Assembly: GCF_900187605.1 (NCBI RefSeq)
Contig: NZ_FYEA01000008.1
Location: 248,001 to 312,000, forward strand
DNA: 64,000 nucleotides
Reading direction: 5' to 3'
Origin: Pseudomonas sp. Irchel 3H7
GTDB taxonomy: Bacteria > Pseudomonadota > Gammaproteobacteria > Pseudomonadales > Pseudomonadaceae
In this document: positions 28,115-36,800 of the stretch, in pieces
Position numbering within the stretch: the stretch's first letter is position 1
Layout: every line of letters starts with the position of its first letter
Notes under the pieces: generated by a model
What the model was told of the DNA's origin: nothing
Database searches by the model: none
The model's input: the letters and a program-made list of their open reading frames with translations, nothing else
Position numbers and translations under genes: made by a program

Positions 28115-29674
28115 TTACGCTGGCGCGCGCTCCAAAAGCACCCGCGTCACCCGCCGCTCTTCCACCGCTTTGACCGTCATGTGCCAGCCTTCAAGTTCCA
28201 GACGATCACCAATGACCGGGAGACGATCAAGAAGGCTCATCACCAACCCGGCCATGGTCTGATAGTCCTCGGTCGTCTTGGCGCCAAACCCGGTGCGTTG
28301 GCGCACCCGCGCCAGGTTCAACGCACCGCTGACCATAAACCCGCCCTGCTCCTCGACCACGTCCGGGCCTTCGATTTCGCTGGCATCGGGCAACTCACCG
28401 GCAATCGATTCGAGAATGTCGGTCATGGTCAATACGCCGACAAAGTCGCCGAACTCGTTGACCACGAAGGCAATGTGCGTCGACGCAGCGCGCATCTGCT
28501 CCAGTGCGTTGAGGATCGAGTAACTGTCGAGCAAATTGATGGTCTTGCGCGCCAGGTGTTCCAAGTTCGGCTCGGTGCCGGCCAGGTATTCCTTGAGCAG
28601 TTCCTTCTTGTGCACGAAGCCCAACGGCTCATCCACCGCACCGTTGCGAATCAACGGCAGACGCGAATAGGACGAGTGCATCAAGCGGGTTCGAATCGCC
28701 TCGCGGTCATCGGCCAGATCAATCGTGTCGACATCGGCGCGCACGGTCATCAGCCCGCGAATCGGCCGCTCGGCCAGTTGCAGCACACCGCTGATCATCA
28801 CCCGTTCACGACGATCGAACAGTTCGGTACTTGGCGCGTCACCGTCGTCGAGCAGGTCGGAGAGTTCTTCGCCGACCTCTTCCACCGCCAGTTTGCGCCC
28901 GCCCAGCAAACGCATGACCGCGTGAGCCGTGCGCTCGCGTATCGGCCGTAAACCCTGCATCGAGCGCTTGCGCCGAGCCCGGGCGATCTGGTTGAACACC
29001 TCGATCAGAATCGAGAAACCGATGGCGGCGTACAGATAACCTTTCGGAATGTGGAAGCCCAGACCTTCGGCGGTCAGGGCGAAACCGATCATCATCAGGA
29101 AGCCCAGACACAGCATGATCACCGTCGGGTGCGCGTTGACGAAGCGCGTCAGCGGCTTGCTGGCGACAATCATCAAGCCAATCGAGATGATCACCGCGAT
29201 CATCATCACCGCCAGTTCATCGACCATGCCCACGGCGGTGATCACCGCATCGAGGGAGAACACTGCATCGAGCACCACAATCTGCGCGACGATCGGCCAG
29301 AACAAGGCATAAGCGGCGTTGGTCGTGCGCTCACCGATGTGGCCTTCAAGGCGCTCGTGCAATTCCATGGTGGCCTTGAACAGCAGGAACACACCACCGA
29401 ACAGCATGATCAGGTCGCGGCCGGAGAAGCTCTTGTCGAACACCTCGAACAACGGCTGCGTGAGGGTGACCAGCCAGGAAATACTCGCCAACAGGCCAAG
29501 ACGCATGATCAGCGCCAGCGACAGGCCGATAATCCGTGCACGATCACGTTGATGCGGCGGCAATTTATCCGCGAGGATTGCGATGAACACCAGGTTGTCG
29601 ATACCCAGCACCAGTTCCAGCACGATCAAAGTCAACAAGCCTAACCAGGCCGTGGGATCCGCTAACCATTCCAT
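28115..29674 (-). CDS. TerC-family membrane protein with CBS and CorC domains (YoaE/YegH type)
   Basis: 519 residues, the length of E. coli YoaE. About seven helices of the TerC domain span residues 10-240 (LELVLGIDNLVFIAILADKLP; VVLDAVFSLDAVITAVGMV, with the conserved acidic residues in membrane). A CBS pair (about 300-430) and a C-terminal CorC/HlyC transporter-associated domain (about 440-515) follow. TerC relatives are linked to metal-ion efflux or metalation of exported proteins. The exact role of this fusion is not settled. It is transcribed alone. Confidence 0.92.
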   Translation of the reverse strand: MEWLADPTAWLGLLTLIVLELVLGIDNLVFIAILADKLPPHQRDRARIIGLSLALIMRLGLLASISWLVTLTQPLFEVFDKSFSGRDLIMLFGGVFLLFKATMELHERLEGHIGERTTNAAYALFWPIVAQIVVLDAVFSLDAVITAVGMVDELAVMMIAVIISIGLMIVASKPLTRFVNAHPTVIMLCLGFLMMIGFALTAEGLGFHIPKGYLYAAIGFSILIEVFNQIARARRKRSMQGLRPIRERTAHAVMRLLGGRKLAVEEVGEELSDLLDDGDAPSTELFDRRERVMISGVLQLAERPIRGLMTVRADVDTIDLADDREAIRTRLMHSSYSRLPLIRNGAVDEPLGFVHKKELLKEYLAGTEPNLEHLARKTINLLDSYSILNALEQMRAASTHIAFVVNEFGDFVGVLTMTDILESIAGELPDASEIEGPDVVEEQGGFMVSGALNLARVRQRTGFGAKTTEDYQTMAGLVMSLLDRLPVIGDRLELEGWHMTVKAVEERRVTRVLLERAPA

Positions 29675-30051
29675 AAAACGTCTCTATCTCTCTCGATTGA
29701 TTCAGGCTGCCGGACACGGCAAAGCGCAACGCAAAGGCTCTGGGGCCGCGTTAGCAACGATAGTCGGGTGTCGGAAAACTGGTTGCTGCGAGTGCGTCAA
29801 GACCGCGCCATGGCGCGTGGGGAAGCTGAAACTGGGAGGCTCCGAGAGGGTGTTCATGTAGATCCTGAATGAAAAGTGGCCTTGGAGCGTACAGGCTTTG
29901 GGAACATTTCCTACAGCGGCAAATCATTTCAAAATCTGTAATCCGCCCCGAATACCTCTGTAGGAGCTGCCGAAGGCTGCGATCTTTTGATTTTGATTCT
30001 TAAAAACAAGATCAAAAGATCGCAGCCTTCGGCAGCTCCTACAGTTCGGTG
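29675..30051. repeat. Intergenic region with a perfect 34-bp-arm REPIN
   Basis: Noncoding. The right part holds a perfect inverted repeat with 34-base arms at 29958-29991 and 30011-30044 (GTAGGAGCTGCCGAAGGCTG family), ending eight bases from the stop of the phospholipase-like gene, so it probably ends that transcript. The left part is the 5' leader and promoter region of the TerC-family gene; I see no riboswitch I can support there. Confidence 0.85.
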
Positions 30052-31698
30052 TCAGCGTCCGGCAAAACGCAATCGCGACAACTGCCGCAAGTCCCCCTCG
30101 ATGTAGTAATCGTTAGTCCAACTGTCATCCACGGCCAACGGACTCACCTGCTTCAACGCCAGCTTCTTCGCGAAATAGCGAAACCGGTAATGCTCGTAAA
30201 ATCGCAGCAGTTCCAGCCCGTAACGATCCGCCAGATCGGTGTCGCCGCGAATGATCAGGTAGTTTTCATCGTTGCCATTGCTGGCCGAAGCGCTGAGGTT
30301 ATGGCTGCCACTGATGATGGTCGGCGTATCGGTGGTGAAGTCGGTGACCACCGCTTTGGTGTGCACCAGCAGATTGCCTTTCTGACCTTTCATGTTCTCG
30401 CGCAGCCAGCCTTCCAGACCGGTATTGAGCAAAGCGGTGGCGGCGAATTCGGCGCTGCGGTCGGCGTGAAACCCGGTGATGCGGCTGGCGGTGTTTTGCA
30501 GGCCATAACGCAAAATGTCGTCGTGGGGCTGTCCAAGCAAGGCATTAAGGATCGCGTCCGGCAGCGAAAACGCGGTGACGAACAGCACGTCCTTTTTTGC
30601 CGCGCTGATGATGTTCTCGAACGCCTGCAGGTCAGCCCCGCCGGTACGCGGTGAAAACCCGGTAAATAACGGCTGCTGCGGATTCATCGGATTGTGTTCG
30701 GTGATCCAGTCACGGGTTGCACCGACGTCGTCCGGCTGCACCCAGATCTGCTCGAACGTCTGCTGATAACTCGCGGCGATCGATTCATCGTCCAGCACAT
30801 GCACCACGTTGGCCTGCCGGTAGACCCCGTTGGCGGTGAAATTAGTGCTGCCACACAGAACCGCTTCAGGGTGATGCTCACCACTGACACCGACGCGACT
30901 GAGGACCATGAATTTGTTGTGAAAGATGTTATGGGTCACTCGCCCGCGTTTGCTCGCCGCAGGCAGTGCCGCCAGACTCGCTTCGTTGATTGTGGTGTCT
31001 TCATCGTCCGGCCGGGCGTGGTAGAGCACCCGCACCTTCACGCCCCGCGCGAACGCCGCGTTCACCGCTACGACGATCGCCTGCAATTGATATTCGTAGA
31101 TGGCAATGTCCAGCGCCCATTGGCCATCGACGGCACGCTCGATAAAACCCAGCAAGCGCCCGAGCAAGCCGTTTTCCAGCCACTGACGGGCCGCATCGGG
31201 CCAGGCTTCGATGGGCATGTTTTTATTGGCGCTGATCTGCGCGTCGAGATCGGGAAACTTGCGCTGGAACGCCTGACTGGCAGCAACGGCTCGATTGAAA
31301 TTCACGCTTTGGTTGCTCGGCTGGCCGTCATCGGAAGTGATCGTCAGCTCCAGCGACTCGCCCAACTGCACGGCATCGGCCGTGCCGTAGGCCGGATGCA
31401 CGCGATAGTGGAGGGTCATGCCCGGATTGACCGCGTAATCCGCCCAGCGAAATTTCTGCAGCGGCGCGGTATCGCTTGGTGTCGCGTGGAACTGGGGAAA
31501 GGTGTGAGCCTTATTCGGGAAGGTCAGGCTGTTGAACAGGAACAACCAGGGTTTGGCGCCCTGCTGCTTTTCGATGGCAAATCCCAGCAGGCCTTTGCGC
31601 CGGGGTTCGGCCAGATCCATGGCCAGCAGCACGCCGTTGGTGCCGGCGTAGGCTTTGACGCGGAAGTCGTCTTGAGGGTTTTTGACCAGAACGCGCAT
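30052..31698 (-). CDS. Phospholipase D-like protein, one HKD motif degenerate
   Basis: 548 residues. The C-terminal two thirds show the PLD superfamily pair: HNKFMVLS starting at His260, followed by GSTNFT, and HTKAVVTD starting at His446, followed by GSHNLS. The second is a full HxKx4D; in the first the Asp is replaced by Ser. The N-terminal 150 residues are separate and read like an Ig-like or beta-rich domain. No signal peptide is seen. AAGGAG precedes the ATG. It could act on phospholipid or nucleic acid phosphodiesters. A role as an effector or defence nuclease is possible but unsupported by neighbours. Confidence 0.82.
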   Translation of the reverse strand: MRVLVKNPQDDFRVKAYAGTNGVLLAMDLAEPRRKGLLGFAIEKQQGAKPWLFLFNSLTFPNKAHTFPQFHATPSDTAPLQKFRWADYAVNPGMTLHYRVHPAYGTADAVQLGESLELTITSDDGQPSNQSVNFNRAVAASQAFQRKFPDLDAQISANKNMPIEAWPDAARQWLENGLLGRLLGFIERAVDGQWALDIAIYEYQLQAIVVAVNAAFARGVKVRVLYHARPDDEDTTINEASLAALPAASKRGRVTHNIFHNKFMVLSRVGVSGEHHPEAVLCGSTNFTANGVYRQANVVHVLDDESIAASYQQTFEQIWVQPDDVGATRDWITEHNPMNPQQPLFTGFSPRTGGADLQAFENIISAAKKDVLFVTAFSLPDAILNALLGQPHDDILRYGLQNTASRITGFHADRSAEFAATALLNTGLEGWLRENMKGQKGNLLVHTKAVVTDFTTDTPTIISGSHNLSASASNGNDENYLIIRGDTDLADRYGLELLRFYEHYRFRYFAKKLALKQVSPLAVDDSWTNDYYIEGDLRQLSRLRFAGR

Positions 31699-31783
31699 CG
31701 CTCACTCCTTGTGATTGGGCTGGGTGCAGCATAGAGCAGTGATGCGGGTTTTGAGTGTTCGGTTCTAGACCGGGTCGATGCAA

Positions 31784-31846
31784 TCGCGAGCAGGCTCACT
31801 CCTACAGGGGAACGCATTCCAAATGTAGGAGTGAGCCTGCTCGCGA
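31784..31846. repeat. REPIN, TCGCGAGCAGGCTCACTCC type
   Basis: Perfect 23-base inverted arms at 31784-31806 and 31824-31846 with a 17-base centre. It lies between the start of the phospholipase-like gene and the end of the chelatase gene, downstream of the latter's stop, and may close the cobalamin operon transcript. Confidence 0.9.
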
Positions 31847-31872
31847 AGACGGTAGAACAATCGCCGAAAAGG

Positions 31873-33539
31873 TTAGAGAGAAATCAGCTCATCAATGTGT
31901 CGATACTCGGATCCCAACGCTGAAGCCAGATCCCGTGCCCGACCCAACCGGATCGGCCCGCGCTCGATATCGATCAACAACCCCGGACACGCCAGCGCCG
32001 CTAGTCCCGACCACTGTTTCAAACGCCCATCGGTCACCACCAGCAGGCGTTGCTGCTCGGCGGGAAAACGCTTGCGGCGCACCGCCAGCCATTGCTCTGC
32101 CTGCGCCAGTGCCGCCAGCAACGGCGTGCCACCGCCAGCGCCCAACGCCTCCAGCCAGCTATGCAAACCGCTGGAGGCCTTCAACCCTTGCACCTGCCAT
32201 TTCGGCGCCGAGCCGCTGGCCGTCAACAAGGCCAGGCGCGCCCGTTGGCGATAGGCGTCATCGAACAGTTGCGCGAGCAGGCCTTTGGCATCGCTCAAGG
32301 CCTGATGACGCCGCGTCGAGGCGGAGGCATCGACGATCACCAGCCACAGCTCATGCGGCGAGCGTGTGCGCAGTTGAAACAGCAGATCTTCACGAACCCG
32401 AGGACGCCCCTTGAGCAACGTGCCCGGCCAGTTCACCGTACCGCTGCGGGCCGTATGGCGCTTGCCCTGACGTCCGTTGTCCAGCCGTCCGGCGCGGGGT
32501 CTGGCATTCGCCCCCGCATCGGATCGGGGGCGAATGCCTAAGGCTTTTTTGGCCAGCTCGGCACTTCGCGGCGGGCGCCGGTGGCGAGCGCCGGCGCCGG
32601 CATGTCACCCCACTGGCCCTGCCCTTCGCTCGGTGATGCCTGAGTCTCGGCCGGCGCCTGAGCCGGTTGTTGCGGACTCGATGGCGCTTGCTCACGGCGC
32701 CGATGGCGCAGGGCAAACTCGGCCACGGCGTCGATGTCTTCCTCGCCAATCACCGCGGCCCCACGCCATGCCGCGTGAGCACGAGCGGCGCGTAACCAGA
32801 CCAGGTCGGCACGCAGTCCATCGACGCCGGCAGCAAAGCAACGCTCGGTGATCTGCGCCAGTGCGGCATCGTCCAGCGCAATATTGGCCAAGGCAGCGCG
32901 AGCATTTTCGCAACGCACACGCAGGGCTTGTTGCTCAGCTTCCCACTGCGTGCAGAACGCTTGCGGGTCGCTGTCGAAATCCAGACGCCGGCGGATGATC
33001 TGCCCGCGCTCGGTCGGCGCCGTGTGGCCACTGAGGGCAACGTTCAGGCCGAAGCGGTCAAGCAGTTGCGGACGCAGCTCGCCCTCTTCCGGGTTCATCG
33101 TGCCGATCAGCACGAACTTCGCCGAATGCCGATGGGAGATGCCGTCGCGCTCGATCAGGTTGGTGCCGCTGGCGGCAACGTCGAGCAGCAGATCGACCAA
33201 ATGATCGGGCAGCAGATTGACTTCATCGACGTAGAGCACGCCGCCGTCAGCCTTGGCCAGTACGCCCGGCGAAAACTGCGCTCGCCCCTCGCTGAGGGCG
33301 GCGTCGAGGTCGAGGGTGCCGACCAGGCGTTCTTCAGTCGCACCCAGCGGCAAGGTGACAAATTGACCGCTGGCGAGCAGGTCGGCCAAACCACGGGCCA
33401 GGGTGGATTTGGCCATGCCGCGCGGGCCTTCGATCAGCACACCGCCGATTTTCGGGTCGATGGCGGTGAGGCACAGGGCGAGTTTCAAGTCATCGGCACC
33501 GACCACGGCGGAGAGCGGGAAATGCGGGGTGTCGGTCAT
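31873..33539 (-). CDS. ChlD-like cobalt chelatase medium subunit made by -1 ribosomal frameshift
   Basis: Predicted 555-residue product of the same gene as the ChlI-like ATPase. Residues 1-332 are shared; ribosomes then slip -1 on A AAA AAG (32550-32544) and continue to the stop at 31873. The -1 frame is open from 32604, upstream of the slip site, through to that stop. The added part contains a basic linker, the ChlD-type motif VNWPGTLL, and a von Willebrand A domain with full MIDAS: Asp404-x-Ser406-x-Ser408, Thr472, Asp504. Without a frameshift this part could only start at GTG 32436, which lacks a good ribosome-binding site and cuts into the conserved motif. ChlD-type subunits work with CobN in aerobic cobalt insertion. 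Confidence 0.8.
32503..32550 (-). other. -1 programmed ribosomal frameshift signal
   Basis: On the minus strand: slippery heptamer A AAA AAG at 32550-32544, in the correct phase (CCA AAA AAG CCT TAG). A spacer of five bases (CCTTA) follows, then a hairpin with a perfect 14-bp stem (32538-32525 with 32516-32503; GGCATTCGCCCCCG and its complement) and an 8-base loop. The in-frame TAG lies four bases after the heptamer and overlaps the stem base. Heptamer, phase, spacer and stem all match dnaX-type signals. Such signals in chlD genes of B12 producers have been described. Confidence 0.87.
32538..33539 (-). CDS. ChlI-like AAA+ ATPase, cobalt chelatase small subunit
   Basis: 333-residue product when ribosomes stay in frame and stop at the TAG right after the slip site. 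AAA+ ATPase of the magnesium chelatase ChlI/BchI type: Walker A GPRGMAKS at 38-45, Walker B GVLYVDEVNLL, sensor GTMNPEEGELRPQLLDRFG. The tail is Pro/Gln-rich, an acidic-type linker as in ChlD. I chose ATG 33539 (MTDTPHFPLSAVVGADDLKL), with GAGAAAAC upstream; the longer frame begins in a Thr-rich stretch. It forms the ATPase ring with the medium subunit and drives CobN. Last gene of the riboswitch-controlled cobW-cobN operon, 359 bases after cobN. Confidence 0.88.
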   Translation of the reverse strand: MTDTPHFPLSAVVGADDLKLALCLTAIDPKIGGVLIEGPRGMAKSTLARGLADLLASGQFVTLPLGATEERLVGTLDLDAALSEGRAQFSPGVLAKADGGVLYVDEVNLLPDHLVDLLLDVAASGTNLIERDGISHRHSAKFVLIGTMNPEEGELRPQLLDRFGLNVALSGHTAPTERGQIIRRRLDFDSDPQAFCTQWEAEQQALRVRCENARAALANIALDDAALAQITERCFAAGVDGLRADLVWLRAARAHAAWRGAAVIGEEDIDAVAEFALRHRRREQAPSSPQQPAQAPAETQASPSEGQGQWGDMPAPALATGARREVPSWPKKP

Positions 33540-33600
33540 TTGGGTTTTCTCTGTCGTGGTCGTGGATGTACTTGGCATTGTGGGGTGTCAGTCGGGGTGG

Positions 33601-33880
33601 CCCTCACCCTAGCCCTCTCCCGGAGGGAGAGGGAACTGACCGAGGTGTTCTTTCAAGGTACGCCGACCTGATTTATCGAGTTGAACTCAGACTCCAAGCC
33701 AACAAAAATCGGCTCCCTTTCCCCCTTCCCCCCATACTCCCCTGGGGGAGAGGGAACTGATTGCGGTGCTCTTTCGAGTTACGCCGACCTGGATTATCGA
33801 GTCGACTTCGATTCTGAACAGCACACAAATCGGCTCCCTTTCCCCCTCGCCCCCTTGGGGGAGAGGGCTGGGGTGAGGGG
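33601..33880. repeat. Modular repeat element with CCCTCACC...CTCTCCC inverted ends, two modules
   Basis: Same plan as 39490-39841: outer ends CCCTCACCCTAGCCCTCTCCC-like and GGGAGAGGGCTGGGGTGAGGG-like, with two imperfect direct modules of about 110 bases. Each module reads GGGAACTGA..., TACGCCGACCTG, TATCGAGT and AATCGGCTCCCTTTCCCC. It fills the cobN-chlI gap within the operon. I see no gene in this 359-base gap. Confidence 0.8.
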
Positions 33881-33898
33881 GTGACTTTCCTGAGGACG

Positions 33899-36800
33899 CT
33901 ACATATCTTCCTCAATATCCAGCAGCAGATTTTCCAGTGCTTCCTTATAAGCCCCCGGCTCCTGCCACATCCCCCGCTGTTGAGCCTCCAACATGCGCTC
34001 GGTCATGTCCCTCAGTGCATGCGGATTATGCTCGCGAACAAACTCCCGAGTCGCCGGGTCGAGCAAATAGGCATCGGCCAGCAAAGCGTACTGATGATCA
34101 TCGATCAACTGTGTCGTGGCATCGAACGCGAACAGATTATCCACCGTCGCCGCCATCTCGAACGCGCCTTTATAGCCATGACGCTTGACCCCGTCGATCC
34201 ATTTCGGATTGGCCGCCCGTGAGCGAATCACCCGGTTCAGTTCTTCTTTCAAGGTGCGAATCTTCGGCAGATCCGGTTGACTGTGATCGCCGTGATAACT
34301 CGCCGCCGCTTCGCCGCGCAGGGTTTCCACGGCAGCAAGCATGCCGCCCTGGAACTGGTAATAGTCGTTGGAATCAAGCAAGTCGTGCTCGCGGTTGTCC
34401 TGATTTTGCAGCACCGCCTGGACCTGACTCAGGCGCTGGACGAACTGCTCGCGGGCGGCCGTACCTTCGTCGGCACCGCCATAGGCGTAAGCGCCCCAGT
34501 TCAGATAAACCTCGGCCAGATCGTCGCGGCTCTGCCACAAACGGCCATCGATCGCGCCCTGCACGCCTGCGCCGTAGGCACCGGGTTTGGCGCCGAAGAT
34601 CCGCCAACCGGCCTGACGCCGTGCGGTGTCCGCATCGACGCCCGACTGCAACAGTGCCTCGCGCTCGGCCCGTACTTTGGCGGCCAATGGGTTGAGATCG
34701 TCCGGCTCGTCCAGTGCCGCTACCGCCTGCACCGCCGCATCGAACAGGCGAATCAGGTTAGCGAACGCATCGCGGAAAAATCCGGAAACCCGCAACGTGA
34801 CATCGACACGCGGGCGGTCGAGCAGACTCAGCGGCAGAATTTCGAAATCGTCAACGCGCTGACTGCCAGTGGCCCACACCGGACGCACGCCCATCAACGC
34901 CATGGCCTGGGCGATGTCGTCGCCACCGGTACGCATGGTTGCCGTGCCCCAGACCGATAAACCGAGCTGGCGCAGGTGATCGCCGTGGTCTTGCAGGTGT
35001 CGCTCCAGAATCAACGTCGCTGACTGGAAGCCGATGCGCCACGCGGTGGTGGTGGGCAGGTTGCGCACGTCGACCGAGTAGAAGTTGCGCCCGGTTGGCA
35101 GGACGTCGAGGCGGCCACGGCTGGGTGCGCCACTGGGGCCGGCGGGGACGAAACGGCCGCTGAGCGCGTCGAGCAGGCCGCGCATTTCAGCGGGGCCGCA
35201 GGCATCGAGACGCGGGGCGACGACTTCGCGCAGATTCTCGACTATTGCACTGACTTCAGCCCAACGCGGTCCTTGTAGGAGTGAGCCTGCTCGCGATGGC
35301 GGTGTGTCAGGCAAATCCGTATCGAATGACACTCCGCTATCGCGAGCAGGCTCACTCCTACAAGGGGATTGCAGCGTCTGGGAAATCAGTTGCGTGGCAA
35401 ACAGTTCGAGGCGTTCGCGGGTGTCGCCGGCGCTGCGCCAGACTTCATCGCTTTGCGATTGCAGCTCTGCGGGGCGCGGGCCGGTCCATGGATCGGCTAG
35501 CGCGCAATCGAGCGGATCGAAACCGAGTTCAAAGGCTTTGGCCAACGCGCGCAGCAGACTCGACTGCGCGCCCTTGCCGTCTCCGCGTGGAATGCGCAGC
35601 AGCGCCAGCAACGTATCAATGCGCAATCGCCCGCTCGGTGACTCGCCAAAAATGTGCAAGCCATCGCGAATCTGCGATTCCTTCAAATCACACAAATAGG
35701 TATCAAGACGCGGTAGCCAGATTGCCGCGTCGGCGTCGCTGTCCATCCCGGCGTCGAGTTGCAGCTCGCGGTCGATCTGCGTCTCGCGCACCAATTGCAG
35801 AATGTCGCGCTGCAACTCGCGAGCGCGGCGCGGATCGAGCAGTTGTGCTTCGTAATACTCGTCAGCCAGCAGTTCCAGATTGCGCAGCGGCCCGTAGGTT
35901 TCGGCGCGGGTCAGCGGCGGCATCAGGTGATCGATGATCACCGCTTGCGTGCGTCGCTTGGCCTGGGCGCCCTCACCCGGGTCGTTGACAATAAACGGAT
36001 AAATGTTCGGCAGCGGCCCGAGCAACGCATCCGGCCAGCAATTCTCCGAAAGACCAACACCCTTGCCCGGCAGCCATTCGAGGTTGCCGTGTTTGCCAAC
36101 GTGAATCACGCCGTGTGCACCGTAGGTGTTGCGCAGCCAGAAATAGAACGCCAGATAGCCGTGCGGTGGCACCAGATCCGGGTCGTGATAGACCGCACTC
36201 GGATCGACCTGATAACCACGCGCCGGTTGAATGCCGACGAAGGTCAGGCCGAAGCGAATGCCGGCGATCATCATGCGCCCGTCGCGGCACATCGGATCGT
36301 TTTGCGGCGCGCCCCAGCGTTCAACCACCGCCGCACGATTGGTTTCGGGCAAGGCGTTGAACATCGTCAGGTAAGCGTCCATCGCCAGGCTTTGTTGGCA
36401 GGGGCGCAGATCAATGGTGTCGAGATCGTTGCTGACGCCACCGAGCAACTGCTGGATCAACTCGGTGCCGCTGCCCGGCAATTCTGCGGTGACCGGATAG
36501 CCCTCAGCCTGCAACGCACGCAGGATGTTCAGTGCCGCTGCCGGCGTGTCGAGGCCGACGCCGTTGCCGATGCGTCCATCACGGGTTGGGTAGTTGGCGA
36601 GAATCAGCGCGACGCGTTTTTCACCATTCGGCACCCGCGCCAGATCGATCCAGCGCCGCGCCAGTTCAGCGACAAAATCCATACGCTCGGGCTGCGCGCG
36701 ATAGCAGACCACGTCGGACTGACTGCGCTCGCTGCGCCAGGCCAGATCCTTGAAGCTGATCGGTCGGCTGATGATGCGCCCGTCGAGTTCCGGCAAGGCA

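Noticed and set aside
29675..29957. Manganese (yybP-ykoY) riboswitch ahead of the TerC-family gene
   Set aside because: TerC-type genes often have one, but I could not find its conserved core in this leader.
31873..32436. Separate VWA gene starting at GTG 32436
   Set aside because: No good ribosome-binding site, the start falls inside the conserved GxVNWPGTLL motif, and the frame is open upstream across a perfect slip site; a frameshift fusion explains more. Internal initiation cannot be fully excluded.
32500..32540. Hairpin read as a rho-independent terminator after the ChlI-like gene
   Set aside because: No T-run follows it, and it lies at the exact spacing behind A AAA AAG with an essential VWA domain downstream.
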